Source: Butyrivibrio proteoclasticus (GTDB lineage: Bacteria > Bacillota > Clostridia > Lachnospirales > Lachnospiraceae). Taken from it: a DNA stretch of 64,000 nt. The notes beneath the pieces were generated by a model. It saw nothing but the letters and a program-made list of their open reading frames with translations. It was not told the DNA's origin and did no database searches. The stretch spans positions 62,001 through 126,000 of the forward strand of contig NZ_FOXO01000006.1 of assembly GCF_900115735.1 (NCBI RefSeq). The letters run 5' to 3'. Made by a program: the position numbers and the translations under genes. This document shows, piece by piece, positions 50,122 to 57,992 of the stretch (the stretch's first letter is position 1; every line of letters begins with the position of its first letter).

Positions 50122-50127
50122 ATGTCT

Positions 50128-51681
50128 TTATATTGATGTAGCTTGGTCGGTGTTGAATACAGGGAGCTTTGGTTGGATGGAATCACCGCGTATCTCGATG
50201 AGAGGAGAGGCTTTACCATCAATATAGTCTCTTGTGATGGTTACGCGTCCAATGTTCTCATCCTTTGGAATCTCATACATAATATCAAGCATGAACTCTT
50301 CGATGATCGCACGCAGAGCCCTGGCTCCGGTATCCTTTTCAAGCGCTTTTTCTGCGATAGCTTCCAGCGCGCTGTCGTCGAACTGAAGATCAACTTCGTC
50401 CAGTGCAAGGAGTTTCTGATACTGTTTAAGTATCGCATTTTTAGGCTCTTTTAATATCTGGATGAGCATATCCTTTGTAAGAGCCTGAAGTGTACAGATG
50501 ATAGGAAGTCTTCCAAGGAATTCAGGAATCATTCCGAATTTCTTAAGGTCTTCGACTGTAACATTAGAAAGAATGTTAGGGTCATCTTCATATTTATCCT
50601 TAAGATCAGCATCAAAACCAATTGATGTCTGCTTATTAAGTCTCTGAGTAATGATTTCTTCAAGATCAGGGAAAGCACCGCCGCAGATAAACAGTATATT
50701 TCTGGTGTTTACTGTGGTAAGAGGAACCATTGCATTCTTGCTGCCGGCTCCTACAGGTACTTCAACGTTAGAGCCTTCAAGGAGTTTGAGCATTCCCTGC
50801 TGAACTGATTCACCGCTTACATCTCTGGATGTGGTGTTCTTTTTCTTGGCAATTTTATCTATTTCGTCAATAAATATAATTCCATGTTCAGTCTTTTCTA
50901 CATCATTGCCTGCTGCGGCAAGAAGCTTACTTACAACACTCTCGATATCATCGCCGATGTATCCGGCCTCTGTAAGTGATGTGGCATCAGCAATTGCAAG
51001 CGGTACATCAAGGAGCTTGGCAAGAGTTTTTACAAGGTAAGTCTTTCCACTTCCTGTTGGTCCCAGTAAAAGAATGTTTGACTTCTCAATTTCAATGTCA
51101 TCCATTGTGTCTGTGGCAACTCTCTTGTAGTGGTTGTAAACAGCTACAGACATAACCTTTTTGGCCTGATCCTGACCAATCACATACTCATCAAGTTTAG
51201 CTTTGATCTTGTGCGGTGCAGGAATGTTCTTGATGTCAAAAGCAGGTTTTACCTTGCCTTCACTTTTTTTCTTAATCTTCTGAGAGTTTGGTATGCCGCC
51301 CATATTAAAGTTGTTGTTGTCCATGCTAAAAAATCCAAATCCAGGGAATCCATTCTGATTCTTGTTGAGTTCATTCATGAGATTTGGATTGTTCAGAAGA
51401 TTCTGATAATCAAACTGGCTTACGGTATCCATGGTTTTCTGCATGCAGTCGTTGCAGATGCAGATGTTGTTTGGAAGATGGAACATCTTGCCGGCCTTGC
51501 TTTCAGGTCGTCTGCATACAAAGCAGACATCTTCGTATTCAGGTTTTTCTTCATTATTATTTGATGTATTATCTGATTTATTGTCAGAGGCAGTTGAATC
51601 ATTTGTAGTATCTACAACTTCAGATTCTTCACCTTCTTTGACTTCTCTGAAATCAAATTCGTCGTCTTTATTATTTGTCAT
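50128..51681 (-). CDS. clpX: ClpX-type AAA+ unfoldase with extended N-terminus
   Basis: A 517-residue protein, about 90 longer than common ClpX. An acidic, Ser/Asn/Asp-rich stretch (about 1-45) precedes the C4 zinc finger (CFVCRRPES...ICICNDCM). A Gly/Phe/Asn-rich linker (GFGFFSMDNNNFNMGG) precedes the AAA+ core with LLGPTGSGKTYL (Walker A), IIFIDEIDKI (Walker B) and IPEFLGRLPI. The sequence SIGFDADL keeps an IGF loop, which in ClpX docks on ClpP. The ATG at 51681 follows TTGGAG. It stands alone, without clpP or tig, so it may be a second ClpX. Confidence 0.88.
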   Translation of the reverse strand: MTNNKDDEFDFREVKEGEESEVVDTTNDSTASDNKSDNTSNNNEEKPEYEDVCFVCRRPESKAGKMFHLPNNICICNDCMQKTMDTVSQFDYQNLLNNPNLMNELNKNQNGFPGFGFFSMDNNNFNMGGIPNSQKIKKKSEGKVKPAFDIKNIPAPHKIKAKLDEYVIGQDQAKKVMSVAVYNHYKRVATDTMDDIEIEKSNILLLGPTGSGKTYLVKTLAKLLDVPLAIADATSLTEAGYIGDDIESVVSKLLAAAGNDVEKTEHGIIFIDEIDKIAKKKNTTSRDVSGESVQQGMLKLLEGSNVEVPVGAGSKNAMVPLTTVNTRNILFICGGAFPDLEEIITQRLNKQTSIGFDADLKDKYEDDPNILSNVTVEDLKKFGMIPEFLGRLPIICTLQALTKDMLIQILKEPKNAILKQYQKLLALDEVDLQFDDSALEAIAEKALEKDTGARALRAIIEEFMLDIMYEIPKDENIGRVTITRDYIDGKASPLIEIRGDSIQPKLPVFNTDQATSI

Positions 51682-51794
51682 AACTACTCCAATCTTCAAT
51701 ATAAACTACTAAACCCATGAAGTTATTATATGCACACCGGGGGCATCCTTACAAGTTAACATTCTATTAACAGATGATTGAGCTAATGTTTGAT

Positions 51795-52859
51795 TCAGAC
51801 AGAGATGTGCACTGAGCCTGTGGACTCACGAAGGATTATGTCGGTTTCTATATAGGTCTTTTTATATGGAGTATGCGGATTGGCAATTCGTGAAAGTAAA
51901 ATATCTGCGGCAATATATCCCATTGAACTGCTGTGTATTTTTACTGTTGTTAAACCCGGATCAATAATTGTTGCCTCAGGTGCATTGTCAAAGCCACATA
52001 CCAATACATCATCAGGTACATTTAAGCCTAGTTTTCTAAGGGCTTTAATTGTGCATATGGCAAGGAAATCGTTGGCACAAAAGAAAACCTCCGGCCTTTT
52101 ATTTAAAGCTCTGACCTTATCAGCAAGCCAGTCAATGTCACGGTAAGGCATGGAGTCATCCTCCAAAATACTGTTGCCGGTTTCGATACTAATACCGTTG
52201 TCAGTCATTGCTGAAACATATGCCTGCCATCTTTCGTAAAAAGACTGACAGTGAAATCTGTCGCCTACAAAAGAAATGTTCTTTTTTCCTTCCTGGATAA
52301 AAGAGTCTACGAGGCGATAAACGCTTGTGATATTCTCCATGTAGAGTGTGTCTGCATTTAGTGATATTTTTTGCACAAGAGGTGTGTCTACAAAAAGAAT
52401 AGGAATATTTAGATCACACAGGAATTTACTGTACTTGTCAGAAAACATTTCTATACAGAAAATACCCGCAATATTATCAGGATTTATATTGGTAGGAAGG
52501 GTTAAGTTATCAATGTCAGTATCCTTGATTATATTAATTGAAAGCTTGTACCCCAAAGAATCGATCCTGTTTTGAAATGCTTCAAGGAGCTTGTTTCCTG
52601 AGTGCGAAGCTCCGGGAAAAGCATGTGTAAGCAGTGCAATCTCTGTTTTTCTGCTATTTGCGGCAGGCAGTGACGTGGAAGGGTTGACAGCTGTGTCAAC
52701 CAAATTGAACTGTTTGTATCCCATTGCTGTTGCCATCTGACATATCTTGTTTCTGGTCTCAATGGATACGCTTCCGGAATTGTTAAGTGCTCTGGATATA
52801 GTATTTCTGGACATTCCGAGAGCATCTGCTATTTCTTGTAAAGTAACTCTTTTACTCAT
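51795..52859 (-). CDS. LacI family transcriptional regulator
   Basis: A 354-residue regulator. The N-terminal helix-turn-helix and hinge read VTLQEIADALGMSRNTISRA and LNNSGSVSIETRNKI. The remainder is a periplasmic-binding-like sugar sensor (GIFCIEMFSDKYSKF, PEVFFCANDFLAICTIKAL, VCGFDNAPEATIIDPGLTTV). It is divergent from the GH32-like lipoprotein gene, where a dyad overlaps the promoter, so it probably represses that gene in the absence of its sugar. Confidence 0.93.
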   Translation of the reverse strand: MSKRVTLQEIADALGMSRNTISRALNNSGSVSIETRNKICQMATAMGYKQFNLVDTAVNPSTSLPAANSRKTEIALLTHAFPGASHSGNKLLEAFQNRIDSLGYKLSINIIKDTDIDNLTLPTNINPDNIAGIFCIEMFSDKYSKFLCDLNIPILFVDTPLVQKISLNADTLYMENITSVYRLVDSFIQEGKKNISFVGDRFHCQSFYERWQAYVSAMTDNGISIETGNSILEDDSMPYRDIDWLADKVRALNKRPEVFFCANDFLAICTIKALRKLGLNVPDDVLVCGFDNAPEATIIDPGLTTVKIHSSSMGYIAADILLSRIANPHTPYKKTYIETDIILRESTGSVHISV

Positions 52860-53018
52860 AATGTATCCCCAATCAAATAAAGTCGGACCTTAAAATATCA
52901 TATCTTAGCTACATGAATGTGTCAAATGCAACATTCTTGGAGAAACAAGTGTGCATATTAAACAAAAAATAAAACAGAAAAAATGTAGTATTATACGAAA
53001 ATGTGAGGCATATGCACT

Positions 53019-53053
53019 TTTGTGTTGATACAAATGAAACATAATGCTATATT
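53019..53053 (+). promoter_or_regulatory. Promoter with overlapping operator-like dyad
   Basis: TTGATA (53025-53030), a 17-base spacer and TATATT (53048-53053) form a promoter for the GH32-like gene. TTTGT-GTTGAT-ACAAA (53019-53034) covers the -35 box, as expected for a LacI-family repressor site. Confidence 0.6.
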
Positions 53054-53095
53054 GAATCTGTCAAAAGATAGTGCAAAAGCACCAAAGGAGGAATT

Positions 53096-54616
53096 ATGCA
53101 ACGGTTAAATGCTTTGGTATTGGTTGGCATTCTCGCTGTGGCAAGTGTTGGATGTGGGGCAGAAAAAACGAATGAAGAAGTAGTGGATACTGTGGAAACT
53201 AAGGAAGAAAACTACCTGGGGGAGAGCATAGAAGATCATGTGATTTTTCCTGCATCGGTGGAGGGCCTTGTAGGTGATACAATGCCTTTTTATGACGATG
53301 GGACATACAATGTATTCTATCTGGCTGATCAAAGGGATGGTAAACAGGGCTATCACCCCTGGGGACTTATAAAGACTACAGATTTCTCTTCTTATGAAGA
53401 CAAAGGAGTTGTCATAAATTATGGGGAATCTGTTGAAGATCAGGATATAGCGCTTGGTACCGGATCAGTTATTAAGGGGAAGGATGGTCAGTACCATGCT
53501 TTTTATACTGGACATAATGATATGTTTGAGCCAAAAGAAGCGGTCATGCACGCCGTAAGTTCAGACATGGAGAATTGGGAAAAAATTCCAGAGGATACGC
53601 TGTATGCCGGTGATAATTATGCACAAAACGATTTCAGAGACCCTTACGTATACTATGTAGAATCAGATGGCCTTTATAACATGCTGGTAGCCACAAGAAA
53701 GGACAACATAGGAGTTATAGCCAGGTTCACATCAGATGATCTAAAGAGCTGGGAAGATGCCGGCGTGTTCTTTGAAAATGACATGGGGACGGATTCGAAT
53801 CTGGAATGTCCATCACTTCTTACATATAAGGGGAAATGGTATCTGGCATTTTCTGATCAGTGGCCTGACAGGCTGGTACATTACAGAATAGCGGACAGTA
53901 TCGATGGACCATTTACAATTCCGGATCAGGATATTTTTGACTGTAATGGATTTTACGCCGGCCGAATGGAGACAGATGGGGATAATCTCTATGTCGTAGG
54001 CTGGAATGGAACCAAAAAGAAGCACACAGACTCAGAGGACTATGACTGGGGCGGAAATATGGTCACACATCTTTTGAGACAGAATGAAGATGGCAGCCTT
54101 TTTCCTGTATTAAATCCAAAAGTCGAAGAGCTCTTTTCTAATGAACTGGCAGTAGAGCCATTAAAAATGACAGAAACTACATCTGTTGAAGAGGGCAGTA
54201 TCTCTTTTGCAGGAGATCAGTATGAGATGGCAGGGTTCAAGGACCTTCTGGGGAGTTATCTCATAAAGACAACCATAAAGGAATTCGATAAGGACGGCAT
54301 GTTTGGTTTTTGCTTCAACACCAATGATGAAAATGTGGGGAGACTGAACATCATATTTAATGGGGCAACAAACAGAATTGAGTTTTACAACGGCGAAAAC
54401 ATCATGGAGAGAAAGGCACAGTCCTATGTCGATTTCGATATTTCAGGATCGGATCAGCTTGATGTCTCTATGCTGGTTTCAGATGGTGTTGTCTGCATGT
54501 ATGTCAATGAGAAAATGGCTTTCACAACAAGGATGTATATGGCGCAGGGATCAGACTGGGGAGTGTTTGGTGTTGGAACAAAAGTAAAATTCGACAACAT
54601 TAGAGCATATAAGTAG
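53096..54616 (+). CDS. GH32-like (beta-fructosidase clan) lipoprotein
   Basis: A 506-residue lipoprotein (lipobox ASVGC). A five-bladed propeller of GH32 or a close relative is followed by a jelly-roll-like domain from about residue 365. GDTMPFYDDGTYNVFYLADQ stands where GH32 has its nucleophile, HPWGLIKTTDFSSYEDKG is the usual next block, FRDPYVYY matches the RDP motif, and ECPSLLTY carries the acid/base Glu. The canonical WMNDPNG is not present. Fructan hydrolysis is likely but not certain. The LacI regulator is divergent from it; a 46-residue gene follows by 22 bases. Confidence 0.75.
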   Translation: MQRLNALVLVGILAVASVGCGAEKTNEEVVDTVETKEENYLGESIEDHVIFPASVEGLVGDTMPFYDDGTYNVFYLADQRDGKQGYHPWGLIKTTDFSSYEDKGVVINYGESVEDQDIALGTGSVIKGKDGQYHAFYTGHNDMFEPKEAVMHAVSSDMENWEKIPEDTLYAGDNYAQNDFRDPYVYYVESDGLYNMLVATRKDNIGVIARFTSDDLKSWEDAGVFFENDMGTDSNLECPSLLTYKGKWYLAFSDQWPDRLVHYRIADSIDGPFTIPDQDIFDCNGFYAGRMETDGDNLYVVGWNGTKKKHTDSEDYDWGGNMVTHLLRQNEDGSLFPVLNPKVEELFSNELAVEPLKMTETTSVEEGSISFAGDQYEMAGFKDLLGSYLIKTTIKEFDKDGMFGFCFNTNDENVGRLNIIFNGATNRIEFYNGENIMERKAQSYVDFDISGSDQLDVSMLVSDGVVCMYVNEKMAFTTRMYMAQGSDWGVFGVGTKVKFDNIRAYK

Positions 54617-54638
54617 AACTGCTTTTGGGAGGAAGCAT

Positions 54639-54779
54639 ATGGGAGTGGATATAAAAAGTATTGTAGGAATGGTAGCAAAGCATAAAATTGCAATTGTAGG
54701 AATTCTGGCTGGGGCAGCAGTTTTTGCAGGGTCTGCAACATTTATCATAGCAAAAGAGGATTCGCAGCCAATCCAGTGA
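54639..54779 (+). CDS. 46-residue single-helix membrane protein
   Basis: ATG at 54639 follows an excellent GGGAGGAAGC ribosome site. The product starts MGVDIKSIVGMVAKHK, has one hydrophobic helix of about 23 residues (IAIVGILAGAAVFAGSATFI) and ends IAKEDSQPIQ. It lies 22 bases after the GH32-like gene and before a terminator, so it is probably the last gene of that operon. No family was recognised. The basic segment before the helix suggests that the C-terminus faces outside. Confidence 0.65.
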   Translation: MGVDIKSIVGMVAKHKIAIVGILAGAAVFAGSATFIIAKEDSQPIQ

Positions 54780-54798
54780 TAGGTAAAAAGTGATAAAG

Positions 54799-54830
54799 AA
54801 ATAGCCCGGTGCGTGTGCACTGGGCTATTT
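54799..54830. terminator. Bidirectional terminator between convergent genes
   Basis: AAATAGCCCGGTGC (54799-54812) pairs with GCACTGGGCTATTT (54817-54830) with one G-U pair, flanked by A- and T-rich bases. Confidence 0.87.
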
Positions 54831-54846
54831 TAGTAATGCTGAGTTA

Positions 54847-55785
54847 TTATTCAAATACGATCTGTGTTCCTGCTTTGCCTTTGAGCGCATCCTTAACAGA
54901 GTCAAGAGAAGTGATAAGAACTTCGCCTTCATGGTTTGCTTCAAGGAACTCGATAGCTGCCTCAATCTTGGGAAGCATGTCGACTTCACCGAATTCTCCA
55001 TCTTCAATGTGTTTCTTTGCTGTTTCAATATTCATCTTTTGAATAGGCTGCTGATCCTCTTTTCCAAAGTTTGTGTAAACGTATGGAACAGAAGTCAGGA
55101 TAATGAGCTTGTCTGATTTAAGATCTGCTGCAAGCTTACCTGCAATAGCATCTTTTTCTATTACAGCGGAAGCACCTTTTAATACGTGGCCCTGCTCGAT
55201 TACAGGAATTCCGCCGCCGCCACAGGCGATAACTTCCTGACCTGCATCAACAAGTGCTCTGATGGCGTCAATCTCTACTATATCTATAGGCTTTGGAGCT
55301 GCGATTATTCTGCGATATCCATTGCCCGGTATTTCTTTTACAAAATTACCCTTTTTAATTTCGGTGTCAGCATCTTCTTTTGACATGTTTCTTCCGATTG
55401 CCTTGGTAGGAGCGTAAAAAGCCTCATCATAAGGATCTACTGTAACTTGGGTAAGGAGTGTGCTTACAGGTGTTGAGATGCCGCGACTTGTAAGTTCTGT
55501 TTTTAGGGAGTTCTGAATATCGTAACCTACATAGCCCTGGCTCATGGCATTGCACACGCACATGGGAGCTGCCGTGTAGTCGATATAGATTCTGTGGAGC
55601 TCAGTCATTGCTTTGTGGATCATGCTGACCTGAGGTCCGTTACTGTGGGTAATGACGAGCTGATAACCAGCTTCTATGAGATCCGCCAACGCCTTGGCAG
55701 TGACCTTTGTTGCATTCATCTGCTCATTGGTTGTTACACCGAGAGCTTCGTGTCCTAGAGAAACTACAGCCTTAATATTGTCCAT
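54847..55785 (-). CDS. arcC: Carbamate kinase
   Basis: A 312-residue amino acid kinase family enzyme that makes ATP and carbamate from carbamoyl phosphate and ADP (or the reverse). Signatures are THSNGPQVSMIHKAM, GNGYRRIIAAPKPIDIVE, ACGGGGIPVIE and VIEKDAIAGKLAADL. The start follows GGGGATAAA. Arginine deiminase and ornithine carbamoyltransferase genes, the usual partners, are not adjacent; a two-component pair is encoded just upstream on the same strand. Confidence 0.95.
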   Translation of the reverse strand: MDNIKAVVSLGHEALGVTTNEQMNATKVTAKALADLIEAGYQLVITHSNGPQVSMIHKAMTELHRIYIDYTAAPMCVCNAMSQGYVGYDIQNSLKTELTSRGISTPVSTLLTQVTVDPYDEAFYAPTKAIGRNMSKEDADTEIKKGNFVKEIPGNGYRRIIAAPKPIDIVEIDAIRALVDAGQEVIACGGGGIPVIEQGHVLKGASAVIEKDAIAGKLAADLKSDKLIILTSVPYVYTNFGKEDQQPIQKMNIETAKKHIEDGEFGEVDMLPKIEAAIEFLEANHEGEVLITSLDSVKDALKGKAGTQIVFE

Positions 55786-55859
55786 TTTATCCCCGTTTCC
55801 GCACAGAATGTGCTAGTAAAGATAGAATTATTGTACATTAATTGCCCCGGTTTTAAAAG

Positions 55860-57146
55860 TTAAATAGGCAGAATAATATTAAGATGAAATACATTTTCTT
55901 CAGCGTATGTGTTCATGGCACCTTCGAATTTATCCACGAGCATCTTTATACTCTTTATGCCAAAGCCGTGGCCGTTTTCGCTGTCTTCTCTGACCGGGAG
56001 CTGGCCGTCAAAAACAATCTCCCCTTCAAAGTAATTCCAAATATGAATGATGACGGAATCGCCGAACTTTTTAAGGCTGACATCTATCACGCGCTTGTCG
56101 GGATCTGTTACAGAATCGGCGCCGGCTCTTGCATTATCTATTGCATTGGCAAAAAGAAAATACAAGGACATGCTGTCATAGGCACCGAGAGAATCTGTGT
56201 AGCTTACGCAGTTAAAGCGGATGTTCTGCTGTTTGCAGAGAGTGCTCATATTTCTAAGAAGAACATCAAGAACTTCGTTGCCTGTTTTTACCAGGGGAGT
56301 GAAGCCTTCAATTGAATCTCTGATAGGTGAAAGATCCGGCACATCAAGCTTGTTTTCTTCTGCCAGACGTTCGATTCTGTCCAGCATATGTTTTAGGTCA
56401 TGGGTTTGGATGTTAGTAAACTGAACCATTGCTTTCCACTGTTCATACTGCTTTTCAGAAGCAGACAAAAGACCTTTTATAACCATGGACTCTGATTTTT
56501 CTTCCTGCCATCTGTACAGATAAAGCTGCATGGCTAGGGTAAGGGCACAGCATATGATAGCGTATATGCAAGCTGCAAGCTCGTAGTAGATGTTGTCAGA
56601 ACTGTGGTCTACAACCAGTCTGTTTACTCCGATACATGTGAGGATGATCGTGATAGAGAGAACATTTAGCCTGATGGAGTTCTTTTCAAAATGGAAATTC
56701 GTAGCAACCAAAAAGAATACGACCAGGTACACCACTGAAAAGACAAGCATCTCTAACAATATTGGACAGATAAAAGAAATGGCATTTATTCTTTTTACAA
56801 AAGGAATTAGTGATATCAGTACAGTAAACTTATTGGCGATATGCTGCGTGGCAACACCGTTGATACAGGAAGAAATGACTGAAAAGGTATTGCCCTTGTA
56901 ATTACTAAGATAAAAGATTATGGATACTCCGATGATTAAAAGAAGCATGAAAAATCTGATGAATGTAGAATCTGTACTATCAAGATCTATAAGAAATACA
57001 AGTGGAAAAGAAATCAGCAAAAGAGCTGCAAATCTAAATATAAATAGATTTCTTTTTTCAAAGGTCTGAAGGAATAGAAACTCAGCAATGAGTATCTCGA
57101 GGTAATAACCAACAGATGTAAAACTGCTTATCCAAGAACCATTCAT
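55860..57146 (-). CDS. AgrC-like GHKL sensor histidine kinase
   Basis: A 428-residue membrane kinase. About six or seven helices fill residues 10-210. A dimerisation segment with THDLKHML carries the likely phospho-His. The GHKL ATP domain shows LYFLFANAIDNARAG (N box) and SENGHGFGIKSIKMLVDKFE (G box). The layout is that of peptide-sensing AgrC kinases, but no agrB or agrD is nearby. Its ribosome site GGAGG overlaps the end of the response regulator gene, 7 bases upstream. Confidence 0.9.
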   Translation of the reverse strand: MNGSWISSFTSVGYYLEILIAEFLFLQTFEKRNLFIFRFAALLLISFPLVFLIDLDSTDSTFIRFFMLLLIIGVSIIFYLSNYKGNTFSVISSCINGVATQHIANKFTVLISLIPFVKRINAISFICPILLEMLVFSVVYLVVFFLVATNFHFEKNSIRLNVLSITIILTCIGVNRLVVDHSSDNIYYELAACIYAIICCALTLAMQLYLYRWQEEKSESMVIKGLLSASEKQYEQWKAMVQFTNIQTHDLKHMLDRIERLAEENKLDVPDLSPIRDSIEGFTPLVKTGNEVLDVLLRNMSTLCKQQNIRFNCVSYTDSLGAYDSMSLYFLFANAIDNARAGADSVTDPDKRVIDVSLKKFGDSVIIHIWNYFEGEIVFDGQLPVREDSENGHGFGIKSIKMLVDKFEGAMNTYAEENVFHLNIILPI

Positions 57147-57153
57147 TTAATAC

Positions 57154-57867
57154 TCAACCTCCAAGGTACAGATTAAGCTGCTCCAAAAAAGCTTTTTTCT
57201 TGGAACGACCGATTTTGATCATATCTCTGCCGACCTTGATCTCATCGCCGTAAAGCCCTTTGACAAAGGCGAGATTTACAAGGACGGAAGCACTGCATCT
57301 GGCAAAATTGCAGTTTGCAAGCTCTGTTTCCCTTTCGCTCAACCCGCCGTAGGAATCAATTATCTCATCTACAGTGTGAAACATAAGATCGTGTCCCATT
57401 ACTTCTATATACATAATGTCATTGGAAGAGAGAATATGAGTGCCTTTTTTGTCTTTTACCTTAACGGGCTGGCCTGTCCTGCCCTCTAAAAGGCGCATGG
57501 CCTTGTCAAGCTTTACAGAGAGGTTACTGTAACTGATGGGCTTTAGGCAGTAGTCAAGTGCGTCAACGCCGTAGCCTTCAGGCGCATATTGAGGCATGTT
57601 TGTAACAAAGAACAAAAGAGCTGTATCGTCAATAAGGCGCAGCTTTTTAGCGGCTTCCATACCATTGAGGAAACCTTTTCCCAAATCCACGTCCATAAAA
57701 ACAATGTCGAAAGCCTTTTTGTAATCATCTAAAAAGCTCTCGGCCTTGGTATATATTTTTGCATTAAAATCAAATCCCTTTTCGCTCCCATATTTATTAA
57801 GGCAGCTTTCAAGGAATGAAGAATACTCTGTATCGTCTTCTACAATAGCAACTCTGAACTGTTTCAT
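57154..57867 (-). CDS. LytTR-family response regulator
   Basis: A 237-residue AgrA-like regulator. The receiver domain has VAIVEDDTEY (acidic pocket), VFMDVDLGKG with the phospho-acceptor Asp, FVTNMPQYA and DYCLKPIS with the conserved Lys. The C-terminal LytTR DNA-binding domain runs from about 140 (IMYIEVMGHDLMFHT to CSASVLVNLAFVKGL). It forms a two-gene operon with the kinase at 55860. Targets are unknown; the divergent GH2 gene is the nearest candidate. Confidence 0.92.
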   Translation of the reverse strand: MKQFRVAIVEDDTEYSSFLESCLNKYGSEKGFDFNAKIYTKAESFLDDYKKAFDIVFMDVDLGKGFLNGMEAAKKLRLIDDTALLFFVTNMPQYAPEGYGVDALDYCLKPISYSNLSVKLDKAMRLLEGRTGQPVKVKDKKGTHILSSNDIMYIEVMGHDLMFHTVDEIIDSYGGLSERETELANCNFARCSASVLVNLAFVKGLYGDEIKVGRDMIKIGRSKKKAFLEQLNLYLGG

Positions 57868-57992
57868 AGGTATATTTTACAGCATTAGATTGTGCCTTGT
57901 AAATTATGCTGTTAAAACTGTCGTTTATTCCACAATGATTGAAATCATATATTGCAATTTTGTAAGATTTAACCATATAAAGGAGATTTAGC

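Noticed and set aside
54931-55116. Plus-strand frames across carbamate kinase
   Set aside because: Carbamate kinase motifs on the minus strand are complete; these frames have no family features.
57868-57992. A peptide pheromone gene (agrD) in the divergent spacer
   Set aside because: No short frame with a ribosome site and an amphipathic or Cys-containing precursor could be found there.
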